DNA from: Listeria booriae
GTDB lineage: Bacteria; Bacillota; Bacilli; Lactobacillales; Listeriaceae
Length of the DNA: 64,000 nucleotides
Direction: 5' to 3'
Assembly (NCBI RefSeq): GCF_000766865.1
Contig: NZ_JNFA01000031.1
Coordinates: 1 to 64,000 of the forward strand
The translations under genes and the position numbers were made by a program. Below are positions 60,923 through 64,000 of this stretch, in pieces; the stretch's first letter is position 1; every line of letters starts with the position of its first letter. The notes under the pieces are model-generated. The model did no database searches and was not told where the DNA came from. It was given only the letters and a program-made list of their open reading frames with translations.

Positions 60923-61699
60923 ATGAGTCAAGTATATCAAGAAAATTTAGTTAGTGTTATTATGCCGACATACAATAGTAGCTCGGTTTTGGAAGCCAGT
61001 ATTGCAAGCATTCAAAAGCAAGGATATCAGAACTGGGAATTGCTCGTGGTGGATGATTGTTCGAAAGATGGGACACAGGAAATATTACGGCAGTTAGCGA
61101 AACGAGATATGCGGATTAGACCGTTTTTTCAGACGGAAAATCGTGGTTCTGGTTTTGCGAGAAATGAAGGCTTAAGTAAGGCGCGTGGACGGTTTGTAGC
61201 ATTTTTAGACAGTGATGATTTATGGCATCCGGATAAGTTGGAGGAGCAATTGGCATTCATGAAGACGCACGGTTACGGTTTTACTTTTACGGCGTATCAT
61301 GTGTTTGAAGAACAGCCAACAGCGATTAAGCGAACGGTACGTGTGCCGAGGAAAATAAACTATCAACAATTGCTGAAAAACACGATTATCGGTTGTTTGA
61401 CGGTCATGATTGATCGAGAAAAAGTTGGTGATTTCCGAATGCCGTTGCTGCGAGCGCGTCAAGATACGGCGACATGGTTATCGATTTTGAAAGAACAGGA
61501 TTATGCATATGGTTTGACGGAGCCACTCGCATATTACCGGGTGAGCGCGACGTCATTATCAAGTAATAAATGGAGAATGCTCAAAAAAAATTGGCAGATG
61601 TATCGAGAATGCGAAGGATTGAACATCGTGTATGCGAGTTATGTTTTCAGCTGTTACGTGTGCAATGCCTTATGGAAAAGGAGACGACAAATAGGATGA
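60923..61699 (+). CDS. GT2 glycosyltransferase (TuaG-like)
   Basis: 258 aa GT-A enzyme: VSVIMPTYNSSSVLEASI, LLVVDDCSKDGT, RGSGFARNEGLSKARGRFVAFLDSDDLWHPDKL. No membrane helix. The ATG 60923 is preferred over an earlier in-frame ATG in the previous gene (family N-terminus). Overlaps the UDP-glucose dehydrogenase start (ATGA). Adds one sugar to the lipid-linked unit. Confidence 0.87.
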   Translation: MSQVYQENLVSVIMPTYNSSSVLEASIASIQKQGYQNWELLVVDDCSKDGTQEILRQLAKRDMRIRPFFQTENRGSGFARNEGLSKARGRFVAFLDSDDLWHPDKLEEQLAFMKTHGYGFTFTAYHVFEEQPTAIKRTVRVPRKINYQQLLKNTIIGCLTVMIDREKVGDFRMPLLRARQDTATWLSILKEQDYAYGLTEPLAYYRVSATSLSSNKWRMLKKNWQMYRECEGLNIVYASYVFSCYVCNALWKRRRQIG

Positions 61700-63015
61700 A
61701 AATAGCAGTTGCAGGTGTAGGTTATGTAGGCTTGGTTTCCGCAGTGGGCTTTGCTAATCATGGGCATACGGTCACAGCGGTGGATTTAGATGCGATGAAA
61801 ATTACAGGGCTTACGGCGGGAATTTCACCGATTTTTGAGCCAGGTTTGGAAGAGTTGTTGCAGGAACAATTGGAAGCTGGACGGATTCATTTTACGACGG
61901 ATGGCGCCAGTGCTTATGCAGATGCAGACGCGATAGTAATTGGCGTTGGAACACCAGAAAACGAAGACGGATCGGCGAATTTATCCGCAGTATATCAAGT
62001 CGCGCGTGAAATTGGTGCGAGCATCCAAAAAGATTGCCTCGTTATTGTGAAGTCCACGGTGCCAGTTGGGACGAATGACAAAATTGAAGCAGTTGTACGT
62101 GGTGCATTGCGAAGCGCGGTGGATGTGGATATTGTTTCGAACCCGGAATTTTTAGCACAAGGAACCGCGGTGCACGATACATTGCACGGTTCGCGAATTG
62201 TGGTGGGAAGCGAGACGCCAAAAGCAGATGCCAAAATGCGTGAAATCTATGCGGAATATGGCCAGCCAATCATTTCTGTCTCTCGCAAAAGCGCGGAACT
62301 CGTCAAATACGCCAGTAATGATTTCCTAGCTCTCAAAATCTCATTCGTGAATGAAATTGCGAACTTGTGTGACATTTTGGGTGCAGATATCGAGGAAGTC
62401 ACAGAAGGAATGGGTTATGACGAACGAATTGGAAAAAGTTTCTTGCGTGCTGGTATAGGATACGGCGGATCGTGTTTTCCAAAAGATACAAAAGCACTTC
62501 ACTGGCTCGCGGAAGATCATGGTTTTATCTTACGCACCATCGAAGCTGCTATCAAAATTAACGAAAAGCAAAAATATGCGTTACTTCATAAATTACGCAA
62601 AGAGATGCCGAATCTAGCAGGGAAGAAAATCGCAGTGCTAGGCCTCACATTCAAACCAAACACCGATGATTTACGCGAAGCTCCGTCGATACCGAACCTG
62701 CGAATTTTACAACAAGAAGGCGCGATTATTCAAGCATACGATCCGATCGCGATGGCGCAAACAGCGAAAGAACTCGGCGATGCATCGATTATGAAGGATT
62801 CCATCGAAGCGGCATTAGAAGGTGCAGACGCGTGCTTGATATTCACCGAATGGGACACAATTCGTGCTATCACGCCCGATACCTTCCGAAAATGGATGGC
62901 GAATCCGCTCGTACTAGACGGTCGTAACTGTTTTAACAAAAATGAGATGGAAGCATCCGGCATCGCGTACAAATCTATTGGCCGTCCGCTAACCAAAGTA
63001 GGGCAGCTACAATGA
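61696..63015 (+). CDS. ugd: UDP-glucose 6-dehydrogenase
   Basis: 439 aa. Rossmann GVGYVGLVSAVGFA, NPEFLAQGTAV, and active-site GYGGSCFPKDTKAL with the catalytic Cys. Makes UDP-glucuronic acid, so operon 2 polysaccharide likely contains uronic acid (teichuronic-acid-like). The long in-frame upstream extension lacks an RBS; ATG 61696 fits the family. Confidence 0.94.
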   Translation: MKIAVAGVGYVGLVSAVGFANHGHTVTAVDLDAMKITGLTAGISPIFEPGLEELLQEQLEAGRIHFTTDGASAYADADAIVIGVGTPENEDGSANLSAVYQVAREIGASIQKDCLVIVKSTVPVGTNDKIEAVVRGALRSAVDVDIVSNPEFLAQGTAVHDTLHGSRIVVGSETPKADAKMREIYAEYGQPIISVSRKSAELVKYASNDFLALKISFVNEIANLCDILGADIEEVTEGMGYDERIGKSFLRAGIGYGGSCFPKDTKALHWLAEDHGFILRTIEAAIKINEKQKYALLHKLRKEMPNLAGKKIAVLGLTFKPNTDDLREAPSIPNLRILQQEGAIIQAYDPIAMAQTAKELGDASIMKDSIEAALEGADACLIFTEWDTIRAITPDTFRKWMANPLVLDGRNCFNKNEMEASGIAYKSIGRPLTKVGQLQ

Positions 63016-63827
63016 ATCAGCACCCAAAAATATCAGTGATTGTCGCAACACTCGGTAATCGCGGTATTGAACTTAAACGGATGTTGGAAACACTGGAAAA
63101 TCAGACGTACAAACATTTTGAGGTAATCCTCGTTTTGCAGCAGGAACAAGATACATGGAGTGAGATATTAGCAGGATATAAGTTGACGACGCAGGTTGTG
63201 ATGATGTCAGGACGCGGACTTTCTAAAGCGCGGAACATCGGGCTAGCACACGCAACCGGAGATATCGTGACATTCGGCGATGATGACTGCTGGTATGAAC
63301 GCGAGACATTTCGACAAGTGGTCGCCTCCTTTCAAACAGGCAAAGACGTTATTAGTCTCAACATGTACGACCCAGACCGTCAAAAATTCGGTCGAGTACA
63401 GCGTATCCAAACACCAAAATTCCTAACGAAACGCGAGCTCATGAGCCGTTCTTCGATTGAAATTTTTGTGAAACGAGGATGTTTAGAGAATAACGAGGCA
63501 GGGCCAGAAATTCGTTTTGATGAATTATTTGGACTGGGAGCTACTTACATTTCTGGAGAGGAAAATATTTTCTTATCCGACTTATTCCGACAAGGATACG
63601 TCACTTATTTTCACCCAGAATCGCTCGTCTATCATGCCGTGCAACCACGAATCACCAGACTTACAAAAACTCAAATGTTGAGTAAAGGCCCGCTATTCAA
63701 AAGAATGTACAGCGCACCAACAGCCTTTCTACTTGTATCACTATTTTATTTTAAAAAGAAGCAAAAAAAAATATTTCGGGAGGTCCTGAAAGAAACGTGG
63801 ACCTATCAACCAAGAGGAGAGCGTTAA
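63012..63827 (+). CDS. GT2-family glycosyltransferase
   Basis: 271 aa. ISVIVATLGNRGIELKRMLETLENQ, GRGLSKARNIGLAHATGDIVTFGDDDCWY (the DXD-like DDDCW) and GLGATYISGEENIFLSDLF are typical. Start overlaps the ugd stop (ATGA). Sugar unknown. Confidence 0.87.
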   Translation: MNQHPKISVIVATLGNRGIELKRMLETLENQTYKHFEVILVLQQEQDTWSEILAGYKLTTQVVMMSGRGLSKARNIGLAHATGDIVTFGDDDCWYERETFRQVVASFQTGKDVISLNMYDPDRQKFGRVQRIQTPKFLTKRELMSRSSIEIFVKRGCLENNEAGPEIRFDELFGLGATYISGEENIFLSDLFRQGYVTYFHPESLVYHAVQPRITRLTKTQMLSKGPLFKRMYSAPTAFLLVSLFYFKKKQKKIFREVLKETWTYQPRGER

Positions 63828-63828
63828 C

Positions 63829-64000
63829 GTGTATCAATGGATTTATAAGCAGGGCGTCAAACGCCGAAACCCACTTTTACCAGCAGCAGAAAGTTTTTTA
63901 CAAGAAACAGATACGTGGACACGAGCAGAACTAGAGGAATATCAGTTAGAGAAATTGCAAGAACTTGTACATTGGGCCTATGAAAACTCCGCATATTACA
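63829..64000 (+). CDS. CapK/phenylacetate-CoA-ligase-like protein, 5' part only
   Basis: GTG start with AGAGGAGAG upstream; 57 residues before the window end. The end of the visible part (LEKLQELVHWAYENSAYY) matches the N-terminal pattern of CapK/PaaK-type adenylate-forming enzymes often found in polysaccharide loci. Too short to be certain. Confidence 0.6.
   Translation, partial: MYQWIYKQGVKRRNPLLPAAESFLQETDTWTRAELEEYQLEKLQELVHWAYENSAYY

Overview
The window looks like a chromosome segment of a Listeria species, probably outside the L. monocytogenes group. The gene run dnaX - ybaB - recR - yaaL ... dhaKLM - Orn/Lys/Arg decarboxylase-like gene - tmk - pstA (yaaQ) is, from memory, the Listeria arrangement. 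It also carries a Firmicute-type SRP RNA, Shine-Dalgarno-rich starts with many TTG/GTG codons, several PrfA-like Crp/Fnr regulators and Mga-type regulators. No phage, transposase, tRNA, rRNA or CRISPR array was seen.

Layout. 1-2.8 kb: 3' part of a giant Ig-repeat surface protein. 2.9-11.8 kb: a lipoprotein and a Wzx/Wzy exopolysaccharide operon (UDP-ManNAc dehydrogenase, Wzz, BY-kinase, priming transferase, TagA-type transferase, acyltransferase, polymerase, flippase, GT4), followed by a Crp/Fnr gene. 12.7-20.2 kb: a GRP-type sugar transporter and a mannosyl-sugar PTS operon (PRD antiterminator, EIIA, EIIB, EIIC, GH38 alpha-mannosidase). 20.4-22.1 kb: a glycosyltransferase broken by one in-frame stop, and an acetyltransferase. 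22.1-22.5 kb: SRP RNA. 22.5-36.3 kb: two Crp/Fnr genes, an Mga-like gene, a 62-aa membrane peptide, a 1396-aa SdrB/BIG2 surface protein, a GT39-type enzyme, a small GntR protein, a class-F-like sortase, a processive GT2, a carbonic-anhydrase-like lipoprotein and a DPM1/GtrB-type GT2. 36.4-39.8 kb: small hypothetical genes and a structured repeat. 40-49.2 kb: conserved housekeeping genes. 49.4-64 kb: Mga-like and Crp/Fnr regulators (divergent), a 1521-aa repeat/carbohydrate-binding surface protein, and a second Wzy-type exopolysaccharide operon that runs off the end.

Main idea. Three times in this window a very large exported repeat protein with no C-terminal LPXTG signal (for the first, only the C-terminus is visible) sits beside a glycan-synthesis cluster, with Crp/Fnr and usually Mga-like regulators close by. 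I read this as a repeated surface-matrix module (adhesin, polysaccharide and regulators). A 25-bp palindrome occurs both upstream of the Mga-like gene at 49.4-50.8 kb and upstream of the second polysaccharide operon, which suggests a shared regulator. Other points worth checking: a hairpin repeat with compensatory base changes (one copy directly in front of dnaX), a carbonic-anhydrase homologue lacking two of three zinc ligands, a tiny protein that resembles a free-standing sorting signal near a sortase, and a probable small RNA plus Zur-controlled alternative ribosomal protein S14.
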